This document shows positions 22,735 through 32,376 of a DNA stretch of 64,000 nucleotides, piece by piece. Each line of letters opens with the position of its first letter. The first letter of the stretch is position 1. Below the pieces are notes generated by a model. It saw only the letters and a list, made by a program, of their open reading frames with translations, made no database searches and had not been told where the DNA came from. The stretch comes from Calliopum simillimum. Its lineage: Eukaryota; Arthropoda; Insecta; Diptera; Lauxaniidae. The translations under genes and the position numbers were made by a program. The stretch lies in NCBI GenBank assembly GCA_951812925.1, contig OX638368.1, positions 75,374,909 to 75,438,908 of the forward strand. Direction: 5' to 3'.

Positions 22735-23221
22735 GTTATTTACAAAGCAACAAAGCAACGATTTGAAACGTGTTTCCCTTACTTTTGCACCGACGTTAAC
22801 AAACAGCTTGAAAACAACATTCCGTCGCAATAACATGCAGATTGTATATGAAAATCCCTTCAAAATTAAAAATCAGCTGACCACCGTGAAAGATAGAACA
22901 GATTCGCTGAAGAAAGGTGGCATTTACGAAATAAAATGCAACGAATGTATGGCGGTCTACTACGGTCAAAGCAGACGGCCCATCGAAAAGAGATTCGCAG
23001 AACATTGTCTTAATATTCGAAACAATGAACACAGAAAATCGGCGTTTGCAGCACACGCAATCGAAGAAAAACATTTTTCAACAACAACTGCTAATTTACG
23101 GCTGGTAAAGGTAACATCGAATCAGAACTTTTTAAATACTGTTGACGTCACAAACAAAACAAAAACAATTTTTTGCGATCTCTTTTTGTTATTTTACTTT
23201 GTCTTAATTCTAACTTATTAA
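22735..23221 (+). pseudogene. Penelope-like element, GIY-YIG endonuclease domain
   Basis: The frame encodes the end of a Penelope-like polyprotein. A linker (RVSLTFAPTLTNSLKTTFRR) leads to a GIY-YIG nuclease: GIYEIKCNECMAVYYGQSRR (the YIG is YYG here), then EKRFAEH with the catalytic Arg, and AAHAIEEKHF. In Penelope elements this domain follows the RT at the C-terminus. The RT is absent; upstream sequence belongs to the piggyBac-like element, so the first 16 or so codons of the open frame (from 22688) are fusion sequence. The last ~25 residues are hydrophobic and non-homologous. A hammerhead-like motif follows 125 bp downstream. Confidence 0.85.
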
Positions 23222-23346
23222 AGCGTATTCAAAATGTAATAATTTCTTTTGCTTAAACTCTACAAAATGTAATAGATGTTTTTCGTTTGTGTTTTACTCT
23301 GTTTTGCTAATGTCTGTTCAATAACGCACTTGACGTTTCAGTCGTG

Positions 23347-23386
23347 TTGCTGAAGATGAGCGGTAAACTGCTTGAAATGCATCCAA
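23347..23386 (+). ncRNA. Hammerhead-ribozyme-like motif at the Penelope 3' end
   Basis: Visible parts: CTGAAGA (fits the CUGANGA core), an AGCGG/CTGCT helix with TAAA loop, then GAA followed by the self-complementary ATGCAT, a C, and a short TTG/CAA stem I. Penelope-like elements are known to carry minimal type I hammerheads in their terminal repeats. Two unpaired bases before stem II depart from the consensus, so activity is uncertain. Confidence 0.4.
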
Positions 23387-24476
23387 AATAAAAATTTTTT
23401 AAAAAACAGTCCCAAAATAAAGGTTTTTTCATTTTTAATATTTAGTAAATGTTTGAGAGACTGTGTTAAATCGTTTTTTACAAAATAACATAAGGGTTAA
23501 GTTATGTATACAACGTTTGGCTCAAAAAACCTAAATCATGAAATTTTTACTTAACGCAAAGCCGCACCGCTCACTTGTTAAACGACAACTGAATAAAACA
23601 ACCGCATTTCTCTTCTGTTAGGATGCAAACAGCAGTTTAAAATCAAATTTAAGTCGACCGACAAGCTTTAATAAGAATAAAACATCAAAATACCGATCAA
23701 AGTACCGAAACCTTCTAGAAGGACGTCAGGGCTTTCTGGGTTAAGTTCATATTTTGCCCTGTTCTGAAAATCATTAGTATGATTTTGTCTGACCACTTCA
23801 CACATTTTTGGATGATCCTCAAAATAATAAGCCTCCGTTTACTCTAAAAGGCGTAATTTTTTTATGCAAATTGGCTGTTAAAAATGGAGACAATTTATAA
23901 AAAATCAATTCATAAATTTATGTTTCAAAAAATACATTCGCACAACTGTTATTAAAGTGCATTGTTATTTCTCTCATTACATCAGTCATATCCAAGCATA
24001 ATCGAAGTGGATGAAAATCTGATATAATTTTTTCTAAGACAAAAATATGATTATAAAAAAGCTATTCTGTAAACGTGACCACTGACATTTTTAAATTTGA
24101 CTAATTTAATTAAGTTTAAAAAAAAATTTTCATTATTTTTTGCCTGAAACCTCAACTTGACCTTGACCTCTCTTGCGGGCCGGGTTATCGTTATCCGATC
24201 GCCGTGAAACTTCAAAGTATTTGTTTTTATGACCATTAGAAGGATTTCAGGGGGGCGACATGAACGAAAATCAGAAAATCGTAAAATAAGCGCATGCCTA
24301 CCCTTGGGCTAGTACAGATTTTGACGCAACAATTTCACCTCATATATTTCAAAAATTGTATTTGGGACGTCAGAATTTGTATAGGTGAGTGAAATGTTTT
24401 CGATTGGCACAGGCCCTAAATATAACAATAGAAAGTTTGGTAGCACTGGACAAAATTTGGCAGCACTGAAAAATCA
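23387..24476. other. Nothing recognised
   Basis: Past the Penelope 3' region the sequence is AT-rich with no identified gene or repeat boundary. The frame at 24051-24236 has no recognisable motif. Confidence 0.4.
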
Positions 24477-24639
24477 ACGTTTGCTATCGCCAACTATCGC
24501 TTCATACAAATATTTAGCTAATTATATATACGCGTCAAAAGAAACACGGCTATTGTAAAACATTAGGCATGTTTTTTTTGTCGCGTATATATAATTAGCA
24601 AAATATTTGTATGAAGCGATAGTTGGCGATAGCAAACGT
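24477..24639. mobile_element. 163-bp hairpin MITE
   Basis: Arms of about 60 bp: ACGTTTGCTATCGCCAACTA at the left and its exact complement at the right, continuing to TATATACGCG around a ~40-bp loop. The near-perfect arms suggest a fairly recent element. CAGCACTG-like phrases flank both sides (24460 and 24668) and may mark older, longer ends. Confidence 0.7.
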
Positions 24640-24899
24640 CGCTTATATCATAATTAAGGATTAAAACCAGTGCTGCTCATCAAAGGAGTATTTATCGATA
24701 AGTTTCAATGAAAAATTCCAAAAAAAAATCAAACGAAACGTCAAAAGAATTGATTCTAAAAATGGCAGAGCAAGATAAATGGTAAATAACAATTTTTAAT
24801 TTATTTATTTATTTATGTAATTCAGTCTATGAATAAAATTCTTACAGACTTGAGAAAGATTAATAAAATTTAATACAAAAAGATATCACAATATATTAT

Positions 24900-27415
24900 T
24901 TAAAGCTAGGCAGACTACCCAAAGATTAATTAAATTTAATAAAAAAAGATATCACAGAACATTATAGTATTTAAAGCAGTTTTTAAAGCATTTTTACTTA
25001 TATCACTATCAATATTGATTTCCGAGCTAATATCATTGATAAAACTAATAGCTTTTGCTAAAGGAGCATTTGAGGCATAATTAGTGCGCATCACATCCAA
25101 GTGAAACGGAACATGATTCCTCAGAGGCCTAAAGGGTACATTAAAATTAATCAGACTAAGCAAATCTGGACAATCAACTGCCCCAGAAACAATATCATGA
25201 ACAAATAAAACAACAAATATTTCTTCTAAAATCCAAGGTCTTCAAGCGAAGCAATAAACACCGAGAATTATACGGAGGCAATTCACCAACAAAATTTAAA
25301 GATTTTAGCGCAAACCTGGTAAAATAATTTTGGACTCTTTCTTTCAAGCCTTAACTTATGCGATTGATGCATGGACTCCAAATAATCGCAGCATATTCTA
25401 ACCTAGACCTTACCAAACTAACAAATAACGATTTAAATGTATAAGGATCACTAAACGAAAGACTATTACGCTTAATAAACGCTAACATAGCATAAGCTTT
25501 AGGCACAACATAGTCTAAATGAGAACGAAATGAAAAACTAGAGTCAAACACAACACCTAAGTCTTTAAACTCCGTTACGGACACAAGGTCAGTACTCGAA
25601 ATTTTATAAGACGAGGGAAGAAGGCTACTGGACTTGGGAAACGACATAGAAACAAATTTACTTACATTTAAAAATAAATTATTATTATTGCATCAAAAAA
25701 ATACAATAGCTTATCCAGATCACTCTGAAATAGAACAATGTCAGCAGGGTTATTAATTTTCATAAAAATTTTAAGGTCATCTGCATACAATAAACATTTA
25801 CAGTGGTCCAATAGGGACACAACATCATTAATAAAAATAACAAACAATAACGGACCAAGGATAATACCCTGCGGCACACCGGAGGATGCAAAAAACGTAG
25901 AAGATTTCACGCCATCAAAGGCAACTACACAACGACGGTTACACAGATACGAATTGAGCCACTTCAAAAACGTGGAATGAAAGCCTAGCGATTCACATTT
26001 TTTTTTATCAATAAGGCATGTGAAATATTATCAAACGCCTTTGAAAAATCCGTATATACAACATCGACCTGACAACCACCAAGGAACGAAGCAGTACTAA
26101 ATTCACTAAACGAAACTAAATTAGTAATTGTTGATCTTCCCGGCACAAACCCATGCTGATAAGGAGAGATCATACTCTTCACAGCAAAAAAAAATCTTAT
26201 CTTTGACAATAGACTCAAAGAGTTTTGAAATAACCGTTAGCTTAGAAATGGGTCTATAATTAGCAACATTGTTTTTACAGCCCGACTTAAAAATGGGAGT
26301 AATATATGCAATTTTCCAAGCATCAAGAAATTTACCCTCAGCAAGAGATTTATTAAAAACTAGCTGGCCTGGTTGCGACTTCGTTCGCCCATTCCCGATG
26401 CCTTTACGTATGAAGTCCCATCCATATCCATCGTCCCTCTCTTCCAATCACCAAGGTTTTTAAACATCCATGTATTAACTTTTGTAATCATAGCTCCCAT
26501 AGGGACAGAGATATAGCATTTTATATATTTTTTGTATGAAGGGTGCAACTCCCCCTTCTCACCTCCCCGCCCAAGTTTTTTAAAGTAAATGGTGGGAAGA
26601 ATATTCATTTATGTACCAAGTTTTATAACGATATCTGCGATATGTGAAGAAATATAGCATTTTGTGTATTTTTGAAAAGTGGATGCAATTCTCCTACATC
26701 CAATATCCCCCAAGTTTTGCATGGTGAATGGTAGATATGTACATTATGCGTAAGTTCATCAACTTTCATAATCATAGCTTGTATAACTATAGAGATATAG
26801 CATTTTTTGTATTTTTTCGTATGGGGGGTGCAACCCCCGTTTCCCTCAGTGGCATCCCACCCCCTTAAGAACCTTCTACAGACCATAACAAACAATTTTA
26901 AAAAAAAATTATGTAAATCGGCCTTGTAGTTTCCGCGTTCATAAGCTACATACGGACACCATTTAATTTTTATATATATAGATTATTCGTAACGGATAGA
27001 GGATGTGAAAAGCAAAATTTTTAATGAAAAAAGCACTAATGCCATCAGAGTCAGCACTAATAGAGTTTTTTAGACCATTAATACCAACAAAAACATAATT
27101 TTCCGTTAAGGGGAGGGATCCAAAATTTAAAGATGAATCCTGACGATCCGGAACAAAAGATTTAGGAAATGGATACTCAAAATTTGCCATAAAAAATTTT
27201 GCAAAAAGACTAACAATTCCACAGGCATCATTAGCAATGGTATCACCAAAATACATAGATGACGGAATGCTAGAACACCCCCTTTTTGAGTTAACATGTC
27301 TCCAAAACGTTTTTGGGTCTGATTTAATACCTGTTTCAAATGCAAGGATATATAGCTTATAAAGATAAGTATTGAGGAAATTAAATTCTCTGATGTAATG
27401 CCTGTATTTATCTGT
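24900..27415 (-). pseudogene. Jockey-type LINE reverse transcriptase, broken
   Basis: Read on the minus strand from 27415 down: pre-RT linker (KTFWRHV region), RT beginning (ISADSDGIS, then IAYITPIFKSG), HGFVPGRST, VVYTDFSKAFD, GVPQGIILGPLLF, the catalytic LLYADDLKIF (about 25780-25800), the thumb (FKDLGVVFDSSFSF), SRLEYAAIIW, and a C-terminal tail near 24936-25163. Domain order is complete for RT, but there are at least four frame changes and a missing ORF1/endonuclease. A Helitron sits at 26360-26982, and upstream the element is cut by the TIR element starting at 27419. It differs in sequence from the fragment at 19063-19885. Confidence 0.9.
26360..26982 (-). mobile_element. Non-autonomous Helitron inserted in the Jockey RT
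   Basis: On the minus strand it starts TCTATATATATAAAAATT and ends CAGCTAG, between host A and T, with a GC-rich hairpin-like GGGCGAACGAAGTCGC before the 3' end. These are Helitron ends (5' TC, 3' CTRR, no duplication). Deleting it joins the flanks so that the RT frame reads YPLRIIFNKSLAEG without a break, which confirms both boundaries. The interior holds repeated CATTTTxTGTATTTTT and GTGCAACTCCC-like phrases and no RepHel gene. Confidence 0.85.
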
Positions 27416-28053
27416 ATATGGGTGATCCTAAGATAACTGTGCTTTTTCGAGTTGTAAAATTGGCAGATAATTTTTTTGGATTTTTGCAAGTTTCTTCATG
27501 CTATCTTATGTAAACACACTCTTAAAACTCACCTTTTAAATAAATCAACTACAAGTGTGAATTTACGGCTTTGAGGTCGAAATTAAGAAATTTTGCTGCC
27601 ACGTTTGTGACCAAATTGCCACGTTTGTGACATTTTAGCCACAGTATGGAAAAATTATGGTTTTGAAGCGTTTTGATGAGAGATATATTGCATATAATGA
27701 CAAATTTACACTTCAAGACTAATTTGCAACAGTGTCATGTCTCCAGTGGTCCATTTTTTTAAACCCTATCGCCCTAAAGATCAACAATGGTTTCCTGTTC
27801 TCTGTTTTTATAGCCGTTTATGGTGGATTAGGATCTCCTAATTACGAATATGATCTTGATTTTTTTCTATTACATCAGTATCCTTAGTTATCCTTGCTCA
27901 AAAGTGAAAAAATCACAGTTTTGGCCTTTACTTAATAAAAACAGCAACAAGTAAAATTAATTTTTGTCAATAAATTCAGACAGCCGAATTTATTATCAAC
28001 AAGACATAATTTATCGTTTTTCAATTGGATTCCCAGTTTCCGAGTTATAAGCC

Positions 28054-28259
28054 TGTTGTTTATAATACTTGTTGTGAAACTACTCCTTATAATTTTGTAT
28101 TGTATTCTCATGTTTTTTATTAATCACATAAATGAAGTTCTGAAAATATTTTTTCACTCTTAAAATAAATTTCATTATATGAACACACATTTCAAATTTA
28201 TAAAATAAATTTCACAATTAAATAATTTTTGCCTGCGTATCCTTTACTATATTACAAGA
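28054..28259 (+). repeat. Copia 5' LTR
   Basis: Starts TGTTGTTTATAATA. The end is placed at ACAAGA so that the AAGCC duplication and the primer site both abut it; an alternative end at ATTACA (28256) would give a conventional CA terminus but leave no exact duplication. Confidence 0.85.
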
Positions 28260-28269
28260 GGTTATGGGC
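28260..28269 (+). promoter_or_regulatory. Copia primer-binding site (tRNA-iMet internal half)
   Basis: GGTTATGGGC directly follows the 5' LTR. It complements the anticodon arm of initiator tRNA-Met, the primer fragment used by Drosophila copia. The polyprotein ATG (28264-28266) lies inside it. Confidence 0.7.
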
Positions 28270-31200
28270 GACAACAAAAAGGATTCATCGCATGGAATTT
28301 TGCAGTTCCGTGGCGAAAATTATGAGAATTGGAGCTTTCGAGTGCAGTTGTATTTAGACGCATTGGATCTTATGGGTGCGATAAATGAGACGCCGCCCGC
28401 GGAGCCTGGCTTAGCAGCTACGTTCCAGCAAAAGGATAAGAAAGCTAAGTCTGTGTTGGTCAGTCTAATAGCTGACGACTATATTGAGTGTGTTCGGGAA
28501 AAGAGTACGGCAAAGGAAATGTGGTTGGCTTTGGAGACCACATTTGCAAAAAAGTCGATTACTAATCAGACTTTGGTAAGGAAACAATTAGCTAATTTAA
28601 AAATGAAGTCAAATGAAGATCTTCGCAAGCATTTCCTTGTATTTGATGAGCTCATCCGGAAACTTAAAACTGCTGGTGCTAGTCTTATGGAGAACGATGT
28701 TGTAGCTCAATTATTTGCATCGCTATCCGATGAATATGATCCACTCGTTACCGCTTTGGAAAATCTCAGTGAGAATGATCTAACCCTAGAAGTTGTGAAA
28801 CAAAGACTGTTAGCGGAAGAATTTAAGAAAATGGATCGAGATGAAAAGAGACAATGGGACAGTCAAAGGAATTCGGCTTTTGTTGGTGAGAAGAAAAAGT
28901 TCTTCAAATTTAACGGAACCTGTCACCGGTGTAAGAAAAAGGGTCATATGCAGAAAGATTGTCGTGTGCGTTTACAATCTGGCAAAGCTAATGTTGCATT
29001 GCGTCCGAATTCGGTATGTTTTATGTCATCGGCTCAACGAACTTTAAATTCGAAATCATTGAATAATTCGGTAGTTTTCAAGATTGATTCTGGAGCAACA
29101 GATCATATGTGCAACGAAAAATGGTGTTTTTCGCATCTACAGAAGCTGGAAAGTCAAGTTGCTATCAAAGTAGCCAAAGAAAATCAAAACATTTTTGCGA
29201 ACTATGCAGGACGTATTGAAGGTTTTTCCGATGGTTTAAATATTGTGATGAACGATGTTCTTTATGTTCCTGAACTTCGCGAAAACCTTCTTTCTGTTTC
29301 GAAACTAACAGAATTGGGTATAAGTGTGGAGTTTTCCGGTCCAGTGGCATACTTCAGAAAAGAGGGATGCATTTTTATGAAGGGGCTGAAGAATGGGAAC
29401 CTTTATGAAATGAAAATGAATATAAAACAGTCAGCAGCAAATTTAAGTCAGCAAGATCAAGATTGGCTTTGGCATAAAAGATTAGGCCATGCAAGTGACA
29501 ATTGTATCCAAAACTTAGTGCGTTACAAGATGAGCAGAGGTTTGGACAAATATACATCAGTTGGTTTTTGTGATGTCTGCATTCAAGGTAAGCAATCACG
29601 TATTCCTTTTAATGGTTCCCGTCCGAAATCATCACGTCCTTTAGAGAGGGTTCACTCCGATGTTTGTGGTCCTTTAGATCCTATGACTTGGGATGGATAC
29701 AAGTACTTCATAAGCTTCATTGATGATTTTAGTCACTTTTCTATCATTTACTTGATGCGAAGAAAATCTGAAGTTTTCGAAAAATTATCAGAATACGAAG
29801 CTATGGTAACAGCAATGTTTAATCTTCCCATTGCAATGATGACCATAGATCAGGGTCGAGAATATATGTCCGAAGAAGAAAAAGTTTTTTATAAAAATAA
29901 AGGTATTCAAGTCCAGCATACTGTTGCTTATTCCCCGCAGCAAAATGGTGTAGCAGAACGATTCAATCGGACTCTTGTTGAAAAAGTTCGTTCAATGCTA
30001 CTTGAAGCAAATATGCCTAAATCAATGTGGGGTGAAGCGGCGCTTACCGCAACATACCTTATTAATCGAAGTCCATGTCGGTCACTTGAAGTTATGCAAA
30101 CACCTGCTGAAGTCTGGTACAAGCAGAAGCCAGATTTATCTAAGCTTAGGGTTTTCGGATGCAAAGTTTTTGTATGGGTTCCAGAACATAAAAGAAAAAA
30201 ATTAGATTCAAAATCCATAGAAATGGTTATGATTGGGTACACTAATAATGGTTACAAGCTTTGGAATCGAGAGAAGCGTAAAATAGTAGTAGCTAGAGAT
30301 GTTCGATTTGATGAAACCACTTATCCGTATAAAATAAAAGAACTCTTACCGAACAAAAATCTTGATCTTCTCATTTTAACTGGAGAAAACGAGCAAGAGG
30401 GGGTTGGAAATAATGTTGCTGTTTCTACCGTTGAAGAAGCATCCAACTCTGTTATTGAGGATGATAGTGGAGAAGATGAAAGCTTATGGCAAAATGCTTC
30501 AGATCAGGTCGTTGATGCTTCTACGGAAAGTAATGATGAGTTCAATGCTGATCAACCGCGTCGTAGCGAAAGGGTAAAAAACCGATTATTACAGTACTTG
30601 TCCGGTTATTCAGCTGAAGTAGATGAAAGTTATGAACCTGTGGCCTATGCTGAAATTGAGAATCGTTACGACAAAAATTTTTGGTTACAAGCTGTTAAAG
30701 ATGAATTGAAGTCCATGCATAAAAATAACGTTTGGGATCTGGTTCCACGCCCAGCCAATGTCAAGCCGTTGAAATCGAAATGGGTGTTTAAAGTAAAGGA
30801 GGACGAGAATGGTAATCCCGTTCGATATAAGGCTAGGTTAGTTGCAAAAGGGTTTTTGCAAAAAGCTGGAGTCGACTATGATGATATTTATTCTCCGGTC
30901 GCAAAATTAGCAACGATACGAATTGTTTTAGCTGTAAGTTTACAAAAGAGTTTTTATTTGCACCAACTGGACGTTAAGACTGCATTTCTTCACGGGGAAC
31001 TAAAAGAACAGATTTTTATGGAAATACCTGATGGACTTAATGTTGGATCAGATTTAGTATGCAAGCTTAATAAATCACTTTACGGATTAAAGCAAAGTCC
31101 AAGATGTTGGAACGAAAAATTTAATACTTATTTAATCGAATGTGGATTTGAACGATCAAAACGAGACTACTGTCTTTACACGAAGTTTTTTGGGGAAAAT

Positions 31201-32163
31201 ATTCTGTTCCTGGTTTTGTACGTTGATGACGTTCTAATTGCAGGAAATAATTTGAAAGCTATTCAAGATTTAAAAAAGAGCTTGGGTTTAATGTTTGAAA
31301 TGTCAGACTGTGGAGTGCTTCGTTTTTATCTTGGAACACGAATAGATTACAACCCAGCAACTGAAACTATGACGTTAAGTCAATCCAATCATATAGAGAA
31401 GATAATTAATACATTTGGCATGAATGAATGCAATACCATGAAATCGCCGATGGAAAAGGGATTGCAGCTTTCCTTTGAAGGAGAAAGTACTGGCAAACCA
31501 TATCGCGAGCTTTTAGGTAGCCTCATGTACGTAATGTTAAGTGTTCGACCCGATATATGCTACAATGTGAGCTATTTAGGAAGATTTCAGCAGAACCCTA
31601 CTGAAATTCACTGGTCAGCTTTGAAGCGAGTTGTCAGATACCTAAAGGGAACAAAAAATTTAAAAATGACATTTACAAAGCAACCAGGGGTAGCAAAATT
31701 GGTTGGCTACGCAGATGCAGACTGGGCATCTGATTCAAATGACAGAAAGTCCGTCAGCGGATTTGTATTTATGGTATTTGGAAATCCAATATCGTGGTGT
31801 AGCAAAAAACAAACCGTTGTGGCTACTTCATCCAGTGAGGCTGAATATATAGCCTTAAGTGCAGCCGTTACAGAAGGTTTGTGGATTCGTGGCATCTTAT
31901 CTGATCTACACGTATTAACTGAAACTGATCCAGTTACAATATTTGAAGATAACAGAGGCTGTATTGGAATGGCGAAGAATGCAGAAAGTAAGCGGTCAAA
32001 GCATATAGACATCAAGCACCATTTCATCCGTGATCATATCTCAAAAGGAAATATAAAAATTGAACATATAAATACAGGATCTAAGGTAGCTGATATTTTT
32101 ACAAAAGCATTGGACGTTACCAGATTTCAATTACTCAGAACTGATCTTAAATTATGTGATTAA
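28264..32163 (+). CDS. Copia Gag-Pol polyprotein
   Basis: 1299 residues, intact. Gag occupies about 1-215 (early GENYENWSFRVQ typical of Copia capsids). The zinc knuckle CHRCKKKGHMQKDC is at 220-233. The protease DSGATDH active site starts at D275. A GAG-pre-integrase block (WLWHKRLGHAS) follows, then integrase with HSDVCGPL (D466), MTIDQGREY and NGVAERFNRT. The RT has QLDVKTAFLHGELKEQIFME and YVDD at 986-989. RNase H (SSSEAEYIAL, then KHIDIKHHFIRD) closes the protein. Length and domain order match Ty1/Copia elements, with all key residues present. It directs its own particle assembly, reverse transcription and integration. The first ATG lies in the primer site; no frameshift is needed. Confidence 0.97.
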   Translation: MGDNKKDSSHGILQFRGENYENWSFRVQLYLDALDLMGAINETPPAEPGLAATFQQKDKKAKSVLVSLIADDYIECVREKSTAKEMWLALETTFAKKSITNQTLVRKQLANLKMKSNEDLRKHFLVFDELIRKLKTAGASLMENDVVAQLFASLSDEYDPLVTALENLSENDLTLEVVKQRLLAEEFKKMDRDEKRQWDSQRNSAFVGEKKKFFKFNGTCHRCKKKGHMQKDCRVRLQSGKANVALRPNSVCFMSSAQRTLNSKSLNNSVVFKIDSGATDHMCNEKWCFSHLQKLESQVAIKVAKENQNIFANYAGRIEGFSDGLNIVMNDVLYVPELRENLLSVSKLTELGISVEFSGPVAYFRKEGCIFMKGLKNGNLYEMKMNIKQSAANLSQQDQDWLWHKRLGHASDNCIQNLVRYKMSRGLDKYTSVGFCDVCIQGKQSRIPFNGSRPKSSRPLERVHSDVCGPLDPMTWDGYKYFISFIDDFSHFSIIYLMRRKSEVFEKLSEYEAMVTAMFNLPIAMMTIDQGREYMSEEEKVFYKNKGIQVQHTVAYSPQQNGVAERFNRTLVEKVRSMLLEANMPKSMWGEAALTATYLINRSPCRSLEVMQTPAEVWYKQKPDLSKLRVFGCKVFVWVPEHKRKKLDSKSIEMVMIGYTNNGYKLWNREKRKIVVARDVRFDETTYPYKIKELLPNKNLDLLILTGENEQEGVGNNVAVSTVEEASNSVIEDDSGEDESLWQNASDQVVDASTESNDEFNADQPRRSERVKNRLLQYLSGYSAEVDESYEPVAYAEIENRYDKNFWLQAVKDELKSMHKNNVWDLVPRPANVKPLKSKWVFKVKEDENGNPVRYKARLVAKGFLQKAGVDYDDIYSPVAKLATIRIVLAVSLQKSFYLHQLDVKTAFLHGELKEQIFMEIPDGLNVGSDLVCKLNKSLYGLKQSPRCWNEKFNTYLIECGFERSKRDYCLYTKFFGENILFLVLYVDDVLIAGNNLKAIQDLKKSLGLMFEMSDCGVLRFYLGTRIDYNPATETMTLSQSNHIEKIINTFGMNECNTMKSPMEKGLQLSFEGESTGKPYRELLGSLMYVMLSVRPDICYNVSYLGRFQQNPTEIHWSALKRVVRYLKGTKNLKMTFTKQPGVAKLVGYADADWASDSNDRKSVSGFVFMVFGNPISWCSKKQTVVATSSSEAEYIALSAAVTEGLWIRGILSDLHVLTETDPVTIFEDNRGCIGMAKNAESKRSKHIDIKHHFIRDHISKGNIKIEHINTGSKVADIFTKALDVTRFQLLRTDLKLCD

Positions 32164-32170
32164 GAGGGGG
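32162..32170 (+). promoter_or_regulatory. Copia polypurine tract
   Basis: AAGAGGGGG immediately precedes the 3' LTR and overlaps the last base pairs of the stop codon; it would prime plus-strand DNA synthesis. Confidence 0.8.
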
Positions 32171-32376
32171 TGTTGTTTATAATAATTGTTGTGAAACTAC
32201 TCCTTATAATTTTGTATTGTATTCTCATGTTTTTTATTAATCACATAAATGAAGTTCTGAAAATATTTTTTCACTCTTAAAATAAATTTCATTATATGAA
32301 CACACATTTCAAATTTATAAAATAAATTTCACAATTAAATAATTTTTGCCTGCGTATCCTTTACTGTATTACAAGA
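32171..32376 (+). repeat. Copia 3' LTR
   Basis: Differs from the 5' LTR at about two bases (AATACTTG/AATAATTG and ACTATATT/ACTGTATT). It is followed by the AAGCC duplication. Confidence 0.9.

Larger units (their letters stand above)
28054..32376 (+). mobile_element. Full-length Copia LTR retrotransposon
   Basis: Two LTRs of 206 bp (28054-28259 and 32171-32376) differ at only about two positions. They are flanked by a perfect 5-bp duplication AAGCC (28049-28053 and 32377-32381). One uninterrupted polyprotein frame fills the interior. The tRNA-binding site and polypurine tract are both present. Near-identical LTRs and an intact frame point to a recent, possibly still mobile insertion. It lies in the same orientation as Mic10, inside its intron. 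Confidence 0.95.
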
